Shown piece by piece: positions 53,636 to 62,672 of a stretch of DNA of 64,000 nt (position 1 is its first letter; each line of letters starts with the position of its first letter). The DNA comes from Roseburia hominis. Lineage in GTDB: Bacteria; Bacillota; Clostridia; Lachnospirales; Lachnospiraceae. The stretch lies in assembly GCA_040702975.1 (NCBI GenBank), contig CP159990.1:3410001-3474000 (forward strand), written 5' to 3'. The position numbers were made by a program, and so were the translations under genes. Under the pieces are notes generated by a model that had not been told where the DNA came from, did no database searches, and was given only the letters and a program-made list of their open reading frames with translations.

Positions 53636-54427
53636 CTAGTCAAGCAACTCTTTGCCGTCTACATAGTTGAATACCGGACCGTCCAGGCAGATATAAGTAG
53701 ATCCGATCTTGCAGTGTCCACATTTCCCCAGTCCGCAGCACATCTTCCGCTCGTGGGAGATCCAGATATTTTTCTCCGGTACGCCCAACTTTAAGATCTC
53801 CATCACCGTAAATTTGATCATAATCGGAGGTCCTACACAGATGAACGCCGTATTTTGGATATCGTTAAATTTCAGATCCGGAATGTATTTGGTCACCATT
53901 CCCACAGGGCCCTCGTAGCCTTCCGGCGCCGCATCTACCGTCTGGATTACAGAAATGTGTTCCTTCCAGAAGGCAAAATCCTCCCGGAACAATACGTCTT
54001 TCGGCGACTTGAAGCCCGCAATCAAGGTCGTGCTCACCGCCTCGTCGGTATGCCGTGCGAAATAATCCACCACGCCTTTTACGGGCGAAAGGCCGGTTCC
54101 ACCGGCGATCACTACCAGCTCCTTGCCCTTATAATTCTCAATCTCAAATCCATTTCCGTAGGGTCCGCGGATAAAGAACTGGTCGCCTACATAGTTTTCA
54201 AAAATCTCATTCGTCACCTTTCCGACTCTCCGGATCGTGAAATCCACGGTTCCCTCGCTGATGCCGCTCACCGAGATCGGAGCCTCGCCGTATTTAGGTA
54301 TGGATACTTCAAAAAACTGTCCCGGTTTCACGTCTCCTTCAAATTCCATGAGGAAGGTGTATTCCAGATCCGTATGCCTAATGACTTCCCGGATAGTTGA
54401 TAACTGAGGAATATATTCGTTTTTCAT
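53636..54427 (-). CDS. asrB: anaerobic sulfite reductase subunit B (FAD/NAD subunit)
   Basis: A ferredoxin-NADP reductase-like electron-input subunit. FAD-binding part first, then the nucleotide fold with VVIAGGTGLSPVKGV, and a C-terminal cysteine cluster (CCGLGKCGHCKIG..YIC) for a 2Fe-2S centre. ATG 54427 overlaps the asrA stop (TAATG) and has AGGAGG; the longer upstream frame is inside asrA. About 263 aa. Confidence 0.94.
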   Translation of the reverse strand: MKNEYIPQLSTIREVIRHTDLEYTFLMEFEGDVKPGQFFEVSIPKYGEAPISVSGISEGTVDFTIRRVGKVTNEIFENYVGDQFFIRGPYGNGFEIENYKGKELVVIAGGTGLSPVKGVVDYFARHTDEAVSTTLIAGFKSPKDVLFREDFAFWKEHISVIQTVDAAPEGYEGPVGMVTKYIPDLKFNDIQNTAFICVGPPIMIKFTVMEILKLGVPEKNIWISHERKMCCGLGKCGHCKIGSTYICLDGPVFNYVDGKELLD

Positions 54428-55440
54428 TACTCGTTTTCCTCCTTTGCCAGACGATTGATACAGTTGGAGTAGGATATGTATTCCGGACAAACATCGTCGC
54501 AGCGTCCGCAGCCCACGCACATCGGATAGCCGAAACGTTTCTCATAATCATAGATCTTGTGCATCACTTTGAACCGCATACGCTCTCCCTGGGTCTTTCT
54601 GAAGCTTAGGCCGCCTGCCATATCGGTATAACCGTCCACCTGACAGGAAGCCCACACGCGCCGTCTCTCGCCCGCCTTCGGATTGTCTTTATAGAAAATA
54701 TCCTGCATGGTAAAACAGGTACAGGTAGGACAGACAAAATTGCAGCGCCCACAGCCGATACAACGATCTCCGTACTCTTTCCAGATATCCTTTCCAAAAC
54801 TCTCGTTGGAGAGCTGTTTCGGAAGGGTCACTTTTTCCTGGTTCTCCGTCACATAATCCGGCGTTACATCACAGACCACCGCTTCCTCGCCGTCTGCTGC
54901 CTCCCTTAACATCTGTTCCATGCATTCGCATTTCACATCAAGTAAAACGGTATCACTCTCCACCTTCAGGTAGGCGTCATAATTCTCAGCCCGGTTGGTT
55001 CCCATGCTCACACAGAACCCGGACTTGCAAGTCTCCTTGCAGCCCATTAGAATGAATTTCGCCTTCTCGCGCACCCGCGCATAGTAGAAATCCTCAAATC
55101 CATTTTTCAGATAAATCTCGTCTAAGCGCTTCACTGCATGAAGATCGCAGGCGCGAAGGAAGATCAGAATATCCTTCTTAGGTCCCTTCGGAACGGTCGT
55201 CGTATCCTCCGTAAAATAAAACAAGGTCTCATTGATCGCAAGCAGCGCTTCCTTGAAAGAATAGTCCGATTTTTTGTCCCAAACGATCTCGTCCAGCGAG
55301 TGCACCTTTCCATACCGGATAATGTCCGTATCGGAGAAGCAGCCTTCCCCTTCCATCAGCTTTGGAGCAAAGATGTCACATGTGACCGACAGCTTCTGAA
55401 ACATCTGTTCCGCTTTCGTTTTTGTTAACTGATAGCCCAT
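54427..55440 (-). CDS. asrA: anaerobic sulfite reductase subunit A
   Basis: A 337-aa iron-sulfur electron-transfer subunit. Two 4Fe-4S motifs lie at ~residues 225-245 (CIGCGRCNFVCPTC) and ~305-320 (CVGCGRCDDVCPEY). The N-terminal half contains the AsrA/HdrB-like segment DILIFLRACDLHAVKRLDE. First gene of asrABC and the following molybdoenzyme genes. An inverted repeat sits 30 bases before its start. Confidence 0.93.
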   Translation of the reverse strand: MGYQLTKTKAEQMFQKLSVTCDIFAPKLMEGEGCFSDTDIIRYGKVHSLDEIVWDKKSDYSFKEALLAINETLFYFTEDTTTVPKGPKKDILIFLRACDLHAVKRLDEIYLKNGFEDFYYARVREKAKFILMGCKETCKSGFCVSMGTNRAENYDAYLKVESDTVLLDVKCECMEQMLREAADGEEAVVCDVTPDYVTENQEKVTLPKQLSNESFGKDIWKEYGDRCIGCGRCNFVCPTCTCFTMQDIFYKDNPKAGERRRVWASCQVDGYTDMAGGLSFRKTQGERMRFKVMHKIYDYEKRFGYPMCVGCGRCDDVCPEYISYSNCINRLAKEENE

Positions 55441-55469
55441 AACGTCTCCTTTCTTGTACGAAATTTTTA

Positions 55470-55487
55470 TTGATAATATTTTATCAA
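55470..55487 (-). promoter_or_regulatory. inverted repeat upstream of asrA, candidate Crp/Fnr-type operator
   Basis: TTGATAAAATATTATCAA on the minus strand: arms TTGATAA and TTATCAA around four bases. It resembles an FNR half-site (TTGAT) but with wider spacing. The adjacent Crp/Fnr gene makes it the obvious candidate ligand. Confidence 0.5.
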
Positions 55488-55492
55488 AAACG

Positions 55493-55526
55493 AAAAAAAG
55501 ATTCCGTGATAATCCTCACAGAATCT
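55493..55526 (-). terminator. intrinsic terminator of the Crp/Fnr regulator gene
   Basis: AGATTCTGTGA and TCACGGAATCT around GGATTA, followed by seven T on the minus strand. The core also resembles a CRP site (TGTGA-N6-TCACG). Confidence 0.75.
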
Positions 55527-55596
55527 AAAATTTCCTTATATTGTTGCCTTGTTTTTCCGTCTTGTGTCTACCATTTTTTACTGCTCTTCAGGACCC

Positions 55597-56361
55597 TTAT
55601 GCCTTCTTCGCGATCTCCCCTGTTTTGTAGAAATGCGACATTGCCTCCGGATTCGTAATCGTGATTCGCTTCTTGCAAATCCTCATAAGCCCATACTCCG
55701 TCAGCGTATTGCAGATCCGCGACGTCGTCTCTCTCGGCGCCCCCAGCATATCCGCCAGAAACGTAATCGACATGTTTATATCGATTTCAATCCCTTCCGG
55801 CGTCTCCACCCCAAAATCTCTGGACAATTTCCAGAGCTTGGCTGCCAGCTTTCTCTCCAGATAGATGCTCCCCATCGTGTTCTTAAGCTGATGCCCCAGC
55901 CTCCAGATCTTCCGCTCCTGCGCCGCCAGAACTGCTTTCGTCAGACTGAAATCTTCCTCCATGCACTGCATGAACTCCGCCATCGGAATCACCAGAATCC
56001 GGCTTTTCTCAATCGTCTCACAGAACTGTGCCGCCGCATGAAAATTGGACACATGCTCATTCAGAAGTGCACCCCGCCCGAAAATGAAGATGATCTTCCG
56101 TTTTCCGTTATGCGTCAGATTATAGATCATCGACTTTCCGCTAAGCTGAATATAGACCTGGCCGACCAGCCGTTTTGCGTGCATGATCACCTGTCCCTTG
56201 GGGAACTCTTTTACCGCCCCTGCCAGGGAGAGCCGCTTTACTGTCTCCGGATTCACATTCTCAAAAATGCTAAGGCCACATAACTTCTGCCAGCCGTCTA
56301 TCGCTTCTTTCTGCTTCAGCGATTTGTCCATTCTCCGTCCTTGATATGGGTATTTTGACAT
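55597..56361 (-). CDS. Crp/Fnr-family transcription regulator
   Basis: About 254 aa from ATG 56361 (GGAAGTGAG upstream). Cyclic-nucleotide-binding-type sensor domain ~40-150 (LSIFENVNPETVKRLSLAG, FPKGQVIMHAKR, FGRGALLNEHV) and a C-terminal HTH (~185-235) with ITFLADMLGAPRETTSRICNTLTEYG, the recognition helix. It lacks the N-terminal Cys cluster of FNR, so it may bind heme, a redox signal or another ligand. Just upstream of asrA on the same strand but with its own terminator. The likely regulator of the oxyanion-reduction genes. Confidence 0.88.
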   Translation of the reverse strand: MSKYPYQGRRMDKSLKQKEAIDGWQKLCGLSIFENVNPETVKRLSLAGAVKEFPKGQVIMHAKRLVGQVYIQLSGKSMIYNLTHNGKRKIIFIFGRGALLNEHVSNFHAAAQFCETIEKSRILVIPMAEFMQCMEEDFSLTKAVLAAQERKIWRLGHQLKNTMGSIYLERKLAAKLWKLSRDFGVETPEGIEIDINMSITFLADMLGAPRETTSRICNTLTEYGLMRICKKRITITNPEAMSHFYKTGEIAKKA

Positions 56362-56403
56362 TGTCTCACTTCCTTTCACAACTATGACATTTTAAATTGC
56401 ACG

Positions 56404-57159
56404 TTAAAGCCCAAATATTCCAAAATACCACTTAAGTATCCACTCGCCCCACAAAAAAGCAACCAGGATTCCAAGGCAAATAAACGCTCCGAATGAAATC
56501 TGCGTCTTCCTGCCTCCCTTCCTTATCACAAGAAGGATTCCGCAGTAAATTCCGGCAAGTGCCAGAGCCAGAACAATCGCGAGCAGACTATACTTCCAGC
56601 CAAGAAAGACCCCACAGGCCGCCATCAATTTGATATCGCCGCCTCCAAAGGTCCCCGGCACTGCACAGGTAAACGCCAGCATCGGAACGCTGACACATAC
56701 AATTCCGATTCCCCGATCAAGAATCGGAATCTCCGGGAAGAACAGAATTGAAAGCGCTCCAACCACCTCTGCTATCACTACCAGCCCGTTCGGTATCTCC
56801 TTCGTTTCCATGTCCACGAAAGCCACTACCGTAAGCACCGCAAAGAATACGAACGCTGCCAGTGCCCGCAGACTCCAGCCAAACACAAAAACGCAAAGGA
56901 ATCCGATAGCGCCTCCCAGAAGTTCTATCAAAATGGATTTCCTGGAAATCTTTGCCTTACAGTACCGACATTTTCCCCTGTGAATCAGAAAACTAAGCAC
57001 GGGTATCATATCTGTTATCGACAATTTCTGTCCACAGACCGGACACCGCATACGCTTCGTAAAATCTATATGAAAAACTAAACGATAAATAATTCTACTA
57101 AGAAATGAGAATATACAAATTCCCAAAATCACCGCTGTCAAAAGCTCTATTTGTCTCAT
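56404..57159 (-). CDS. prepilin peptidase (A24, GxGD aspartyl protease)
   Basis: Cleaves and usually methylates type IV prepilin-like proteins. A 251-aa membrane protein with eight segments. Zinc-binding MRCPVCGQKL and CRYCKAKIS, first catalytic Asp in VDMETKEIPNG and the second in TFGGGDIKLMAA. No pilin genes lie nearby, so its substrates are elsewhere. The start has a weak site (GGCGAG). Confidence 0.92.
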   Translation of the reverse strand: MRQIELLTAVILGICIFSFLSRIIYRLVFHIDFTKRMRCPVCGQKLSITDMIPVLSFLIHRGKCRYCKAKISRKSILIELLGGAIGFLCVFVFGWSLRALAAFVFFAVLTVVAFVDMETKEIPNGLVVIAEVVGALSILFFPEIPILDRGIGIVCVSVPMLAFTCAVPGTFGGGDIKLMAACGVFLGWKYSLLAIVLALALAGIYCGILLVIRKGGRKTQISFGAFICLGILVAFLWGEWILKWYFGIFGL

Positions 57160-57288
57160 CTAACTCGCCTGCCATATTAAAAAATACTCGCTCGATATTT
57201 TTATTATATCACAAGGACATAAGTTCTCTCTACTAAAATCAAAAAATTTACATTTCAAGAAATCACCTCCTGGCAGTCAAGATGTCAG

Positions 57289-57392
57289 GCATACTTGGCG
57301 ACCGAGATGAAAGTCCACCGGGCGTTCACTCAGATATGCTTAGCGACCGAGATGAAGATCCATTGGATCTTCACTTAGGTATGCTTTGCAAC
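57289..57392 (-). repeat. post-terminator repeat family A, two tandem copies
   Basis: Two ~50-base units, each with a GATCC/GGATC or CGCCC-type hairpin, CATCTCGGTCGC and AAGCATA in the minus sense. They begin directly after the terminator of the surface-protein gene. The 57160-57536 gap otherwise holds only that terminator. Confidence 0.8.
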
Positions 57393-57394
57393 AT

Positions 57395-57438
57395 AAAAAG
57401 ACAGCAATACGATTCTTTCATCCGTATTACTGTCTTTT
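57395..57438 (-). terminator. intrinsic terminator of the large surface-protein gene
   Basis: AAAAGACAGTAATACG and CGTATTGCTGTCTTTT (one G-T mismatch) on the minus strand with a T5 run. Confidence 0.82.
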
Positions 57439-57536
57439 CTATCCTATTGCCGCTTATATCAGCCAGGTAAAGACCATTTCAGATCTTTACCTGAATATAC
57501 CTGACAATCAAAATGTCGTTCAAAATCAGCAGGCAA

Positions 57537-60500
57537 TTAGTACCTTCTTCTTCTCCGTGCAAATCCATATACTACAATTGCACCAAGACTCAATACCAAC
57601 AGTATCAGGTATCTGCCCGTAAGAGCATTATCTCCGGTCTGCGGATTTTTGGAAGTATTATCCTTCTTATCAGGAGTGGTCGTCTCAGGTTTCTGGTCTG
57701 TTGTTTCCGCTTTGGTCCAGCCAACAGAAATCGGTGACAGGCCATTTACCTTGAAGCTGATACCATCTGCCGTCTTTGTAACAGCCGGGTATTCCACCTC
57801 TCCTGCCTGATGTCCATTCATATCCATAGCAAACATATGTGCTACCACGAAATCATGTGTTTTCTCGCCTGTTCCCTCCGGATATGGAAGTGTAACTGTC
57901 AGTCCGCCCTCCGGGAAATTATCTACATCGGCCTTTTTCCAACCGGTACCATTGATATTTACCAGCAGAGTCACATCATAAACCTGGATATTATCAGATG
58001 AAATCTTTGCATCCTTCTTCTGGATATCCAATCTCATCTGCTTATCAATCTTAGCCGGTGTATTCAGACTCTCGATTGCCTTCAAAGCATCCGGTACAAT
58101 GGAAATGCCGCCTTCAACCTCAACCTTGTACTTCACGTCTTTATTGGATTCCGGAAGCTCCGGAAGGTCTGTTACTACTGCATGGATCTTACCATTGATC
58201 ACCGGAAGTTCTCCCGGAAGATTGTAGTTCTCTGCCTTCGCTCCCTGCAATGTTACCGGACTTACGGAATCTGCCCATGCCAGACTCACCTTCTGTGTTC
58301 CGGCTTTTACGGATTCATAGGTACCAACCAGCTTTTCTGCCGGGCAAGTATAAACTGCTTCCGCTTTATCTGCTTCCAAAATACCCATAACCTTCAGTTC
58401 ACCATAAAGGGTTGCTTTCGCATCTTCGATGGCTCCCTCTTTATCTACCGCATATAATCCAGTCACATCCCATGCCAGATTCTTCTTATTGATCACTACC
58501 TCGCAGGTTGCATTTGCCGCCATATAATCTGCAGTCTCAGCAGCCTCAGCTGTGATCACAGTCGTTCCTGCCTTGAGGATTGTAATCTTTCCTGTCTGAT
58601 CTACAGTTGCCACGGAAGGATCGCTGCTTACATAAGTCACCTTGCTTCCTTTTGCCACATCTAATGCTTTTACCGTAAAGCTCTCATCGCCATACGTCTT
58701 GCTGACCACATCGGATTCAAAATGAAGGTTCTGCGCCAGCTTGTCAGACATCGTAATTGTAAGAGTAAGCTCGAACGGCTTATAGTTCTTGCTCTCCATT
58801 ACCTTCACGATAATGACTGCCTTATGTCCTACCTTACCTTTTTCAGCCACCAGCTTATACGCCACAACGGAACCATCGACAGACGGTTCACCGTCCAGAA
58901 TCTGGTTCTCATCTGTCACATCTGTAAGCTCCAGTTTATAGCCTTCCGGAAGCAGTGACGCCAGATTAAAGTTTGCTTCATTTCCATATCTTGCCGTCGT
59001 CTCAGCAGCCTTTTCTCCGCTATATTCAGCTTTTGCAATAGTAAAGGTTGCAGATGCCTCTCCGTCCCAGGTATAATTGCTGCCATCTTTTGCAGTGACT
59101 ACAACTTTTCCTGTACCAGCGTTCACGTTATCACTAACTACTGCTGTATAATCAGAAGCCTCCAGTTCAACATCTCCGTCTTTTACGATGAATGCCGGAG
59201 TGATCTCTTTTCCCGTATAAGTATAGGTGCCTGTAATTTCCACTACCGGCTTAATCTTCTTTGGCGTAATCTCACAGGGAACCGCTATCTGATCGGCTTC
59301 CAGAACGTAGTTCTCTGCTCCATTGCCTTCAAGCGCCAGCTCCACCTCTACGGTCTTCTGTCCGCCCACATTCGGGTTTGTGTAAGCATCCGGATTGGCT
59401 GTTACAGACACATCGGCATCTTCTGAAAGAATACCATTTACGGAAATCTTACCGGTACTCTTTCCTGCTTTGGTTGTACCGTCATATTCTTTGCTGACTT
59501 TGTAGCTTCCAGCCGCAACGGTCACCGTTTTCTTAGCTACATCTACAAAGCCGGAACAAACCTCTACATCTTTATAAGTCTTTCCTGCCAAAGTGCCGTT
59601 ATACAGTACCTTGAATTCCAGGTTCTTTCTGGCATTCGGTTTTCCACTTACACTCAATGTGAAATGACTTGCATCGCTGTCGCTTTCCTCTCCTGCCTTC
59701 GCAGTAATGGCATTAATCTTTACGATATCCTTCCATGCATCACCATAAACCGGATTCTCCTTAATGCTTACTGCATTTTCCAAAGTTGCTGTCTCTGTAC
59801 CGACAACAAATTCTACATCCTTCACAGCAAGCTGAATCTCACCTGTTTTAGCTTCAGCCACATAGTTGGAATCACTGCTCTTGAATGAGTAGGAAACCAT
59901 CACCTCTGTATCCTTATCGAGCTTAGACAAAATCTCCTTCATCTCTTCGTAAGTTTTTGACTCGCTGTTGTAAGTATAGGTAAGCGTTCCTTTTACCTTC
60001 TCGCCGTTTACCCCGGTAAATACCGGCTCAATAAATTTTCCAATTCCCTGCAATACATTCTGTTTTGCCTGAACTGTAACTGTATAGTCGGCCGGAGTAA
60101 TCGTTAGTACATCGGCGCTGAATGTAATCGCATAGTTCGGATTGTTTTCATTAGTCAATGTACCCTGTCCAATTGCATAACCGCCGGCTTTCACGTCTTC
60201 ACCCTTCTCGCGTGAAAGCTCACCGTTTAATTTCTCTCCTTCAGCCAATGAAATGCTGGATACAATCTCATAAGTCAGAGCCGGATCCTTTTCTCCATAG
60301 GTCTTACTCTTATGATCTACCTGTACAGTAACCGGACGCTTGCTGATCGTAATCGGGCCGCTTTCTGTAGTGGCTGCCTCTCTGTTCTCATTTCCTTTTA
60401 CAGAAGCTACTAACACATAAGTACCTGCATCCTTCGGTGCACCGGAAAGTACCTCGTCTTTCGCACTATCCTTATGCCATGTGTAAGTTACTTCATCGAA

Positions 60501-62003
60501 ATCTACACCCGTTACCTTAAGCGTATCGGCTGTCGGATTTGAAAGAGCCTTTCCATCATAGACTTTATCCTGCTTGTATCCATTAAAGGTAAGTTTTGGA
60601 GAAACCTTCTTGATTGTGAGTTCCAGTTCATTTGTGCTATAGGCGCCTCTGTATTCGTCTGTATCTCCTACGTGAGCCTTTACCATGTAGGTTCCGGCAT
60701 TTACCGGAAGTCCCTTGACATAGTCGCCGGAAGAACCTTTCACTTTATAATAGTATGTAATGTTCACTCCGGTAATCTCATTTCCGCCGACTGTTACGGT
60801 CGGAGCCAATACCTTCGCGCTGCTTCCTGTATAGGTTACGCTCTGAGTGGTCTGCGGGAACTTTACAACTGCTGTAGGTTTCGGTACATAGGATGATTCT
60901 GCAAGTGTCAGGACTGTCTTTTCAAAAGAGTCAAAGGTATCTTGGTCGTAGACATACTCTATACCTTCATTCCCATACGCTAGTATATATCCATACTCTA
61001 CACTTCCAGCTATCGGTGCTTTCAGGAATAAAATATCTGTATATTCCTGACCATATTCTGAAAGTGGATCACAGTTTGTGACATCAACCAGGTAATTTTT
61101 TCCCTCTAACGTCACAATATTCCACATATGCGCTCCGCCATCCATTTCTCCGGTAACTGTATAACAACGAGTATCCGGATTCTCGAAATCTGACAGATCA
61201 CACAAGTACTGGAATGCCTTAGAATATCCTTCACAGACTACATCCGTTGCAGGGTCTCCATCAAACACCCAAATCAACTGCCACGGATCGCCATAAGCTG
61301 TAGTCGGATCTTCCACCGCATCAAAATTATATTCTACCAAACCGCATATCTCATCTTTGTAGGCCTTTAGCTTTTCATAATCCGGCAAATCCGCATATTG
61401 TTTCACAATGCTCTTCGCCTTACTAATGGCTGCTTTCGCGCTGATTACTTTTGAAGAATCTACATATACCGCCATATCGACGTCTCCATCTTCAGATATG
61501 TAATGCTTCTTTCCAGAATCTTCGTATCCTTTTGCAACAGCCATATAAAGCGAACCAGCTTCTATGCTAAAAGAAGTGCCATCGCTCTTCAAATCATTAA
61601 TTCCATATAACCATCCTATTGTCTTATCAAACCAGTACACTTCATATGGACAGTCCATCAGAGTATACGACATCACAGAATTAATGGATTCCGCATATTT
61701 CGCCCAGATCCGATTTACAATTTCATTCTCTGTAGAATCAGCTTGAATACCTAATTCTTTGAAGGTCCATTTAAACCAAATTCCTGACATATCAAACTGC
61801 GTATTGCTTCTTGTGCCATTTGCAATCTTCTCAACTTCCGCTCTCAACTTATTGTACAGTGAAAGTTCCGGCCCTTTCAGCCTGTCTTTACCATAATCGG
61901 CAAAAAGACTGAATCCACCATTCTGCTCCGCATAGAGAAGGTTCGTCACATACGCATCAAACAATTCGTCATTGTCCGGAAGATCATTCTCCGGAGTCTG
62001 CAT
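57537..62003 (-). CDS. giant sortase-anchored surface protein with transglutaminase-like and MBG/Big repeats
   Basis: The uninterrupted frame is 1488 aa from the Met at 62003, but coding sequence clearly continues upstream (see 62004-62355), so this Met is internal. Domains in order: a transglutaminase-like fold (~100-370; VVCEGYSKAFQYL with Cys, GGAHMWNIV with His, NYLVDVTNCD with Asp), MBG-like repeats (~395-1120, e.g. KVYDGKALSNPTADTLKVTG), a Big_2-like domain (~1140-1215, VSSDPSVATVDQTGKITIL), more beta modules, then sortase signal NPQTG, a membrane segment and an RRRRR tail. It is probably an adhesin or a wall-crosslinking enzyme outside the cell. Confidence 0.9.
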   Translation of the reverse strand: MQTPENDLPDNDELFDAYVTNLLYAEQNGGFSLFADYGKDRLKGPELSLYNKLRAEVEKIANGTRSNTQFDMSGIWFKWTFKELGIQADSTENEIVNRIWAKYAESINSVMSYTLMDCPYEVYWFDKTIGWLYGINDLKSDGTSFSIEAGSLYMAVAKGYEDSGKKHYISEDGDVDMAVYVDSSKVISAKAAISKAKSIVKQYADLPDYEKLKAYKDEICGLVEYNFDAVEDPTTAYGDPWQLIWVFDGDPATDVVCEGYSKAFQYLCDLSDFENPDTRCYTVTGEMDGGAHMWNIVTLEGKNYLVDVTNCDPLSEYGQEYTDILFLKAPIAGSVEYGYILAYGNEGIEYVYDQDTFDSFEKTVLTLAESSYVPKPTAVVKFPQTTQSVTYTGSSAKVLAPTVTVGGNEITGVNITYYYKVKGSSGDYVKGLPVNAGTYMVKAHVGDTDEYRGAYSTNELELTIKKVSPKLTFNGYKQDKVYDGKALSNPTADTLKVTGVDFDEVTYTWHKDSAKDEVLSGAPKDAGTYVLVASVKGNENREAATTESGPITISKRPVTVQVDHKSKTYGEKDPALTYEIVSSISLAEGEKLNGELSREKGEDVKAGGYAIGQGTLTNENNPNYAITFSADVLTITPADYTVTVQAKQNVLQGIGKFIEPVFTGVNGEKVKGTLTYTYNSESKTYEEMKEILSKLDKDTEVMVSYSFKSSDSNYVAEAKTGEIQLAVKDVEFVVGTETATLENAVSIKENPVYGDAWKDIVKINAITAKAGEESDSDASHFTLSVSGKPNARKNLEFKVLYNGTLAGKTYKDVEVCSGFVDVAKKTVTVAAGSYKVSKEYDGTTKAGKSTGKISVNGILSEDADVSVTANPDAYTNPNVGGQKTVEVELALEGNGAENYVLEADQIAVPCEITPKKIKPVVEITGTYTYTGKEITPAFIVKDGDVELEASDYTAVVSDNVNAGTGKVVVTAKDGSNYTWDGEASATFTIAKAEYSGEKAAETTARYGNEANFNLASLLPEGYKLELTDVTDENQILDGEPSVDGSVVAYKLVAEKGKVGHKAVIIVKVMESKNYKPFELTLTITMSDKLAQNLHFESDVVSKTYGDESFTVKALDVAKGSKVTYVSSDPSVATVDQTGKITILKAGTTVITAEAAETADYMAANATCEVVINKKNLAWDVTGLYAVDKEGAIEDAKATLYGELKVMGILEADKAEAVYTCPAEKLVGTYESVKAGTQKVSLAWADSVSPVTLQGAKAENYNLPGELPVINGKIHAVVTDLPELPESNKDVKYKVEVEGGISIVPDALKAIESLNTPAKIDKQMRLDIQKKDAKISSDNIQVYDVTLLVNINGTGWKKADVDNFPEGGLTVTLPYPEGTGEKTHDFVVAHMFAMDMNGHQAGEVEYPAVTKTADGISFKVNGLSPISVGWTKAETTDQKPETTTPDKKDNTSKNPQTGDNALTGRYLILLVLSLGAIVVYGFARRRRRY

Positions 62004-62355
62004 ACGAAGTTCACCTAACTCATTCTCGATCGCAGCTAATTTTGCCTGAAGGTCTTCATCAGCCTCTTTTGTCTCATCGGCCTTCGGCTTCTCGGCATCA
62101 GCAGTTTTCGTCTCTTCCTGCTTTTCAGAAAATTTCTCCTGTTCCGGTTCTTTTTTATCATCTGAAGCTTCATCTTCAGTTATACCGATCAGGTCATCTT
62201 CTGTCTGCGGAGCTGTCTTGTCCTCTTCCTGGGTGATCTCAGGATCTTTTTCTGATGCTGAAACTCTCAGTGTCGCGCTGCTAAGGCCTGCCGATCATCG
62301 CCGCCGTCAACGCAATCACGAGACCTCTTTTCAGCACGTCTCTCCACTTACCCAT
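62004..62355 (-). pseudogene. frameshifted N-terminus (signal peptide) of the giant surface protein
   Basis: A start at 62355 with AAGGAGAG upstream gives MGKWRDVLKRGLVIALTAAM, a good signal peptide, but the frame meets TAG at 62283-62281. One extra base near 62292 separates it from the frame that then reads GLSSATLRVSASEKDPEIT and an acidic linker leading straight into the 62003 frame. Removing one G would restore a signal peptide (predicted cut after VSA). It could be a true disabling mutation, a phase switch or a sequencing error. Confidence 0.82.
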
Positions 62356-62535
62356 TACGCTTTCTCTCCTTAACACATATTTTTAACTTGCACCAGCACA
62401 GACTGATACAATTATTTATATCATAGCACAATATTCAGAAAAAATCACTAGAAAAAAACAATTATTACCACTAAATTTACAATAATTTTTCAATGATTTT
62501 GAAATCAAACTTTTGAAAGCAGTCTCAGCACTCCT

Positions 62536-62585
62536 GGCAACCGAAACAAGGTCCACTGGACCTTATTTCAGGTATGCATGGCAAC
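62536..62585 (-). repeat. post-terminator repeat family A, copy 5
   Basis: Minus sense: GTTGCCATGCATACCTGAAA, then the hairpin AAGGTCCAGTGGACCTT and TTTCGGTTGCC, directly after the pckA terminator. Confidence 0.8.
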
Positions 62586-62632
62586 AAAAAAGCCGCTGTA
62601 TCCATAACTTATCATTCATGAATACAGCAGCT
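62586..62632 (-). terminator. intrinsic terminator of pckA
   Basis: AGCTGCTGTAT and ATACAGCGGCT on the minus strand (one mismatch), then T6. Confidence 0.82.
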
Positions 62633-62672
62633 CCTCTTATACGTCACCAGCCATAACGGCCATCTGTTTTAA

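Noticed and set aside
55493-55526. CRP-like TGTGA-N6-TCACG site near the regulator gene
   Set aside because: The long stem and immediate T7 run make an intrinsic terminator the better primary call; kept only as a possible double role.
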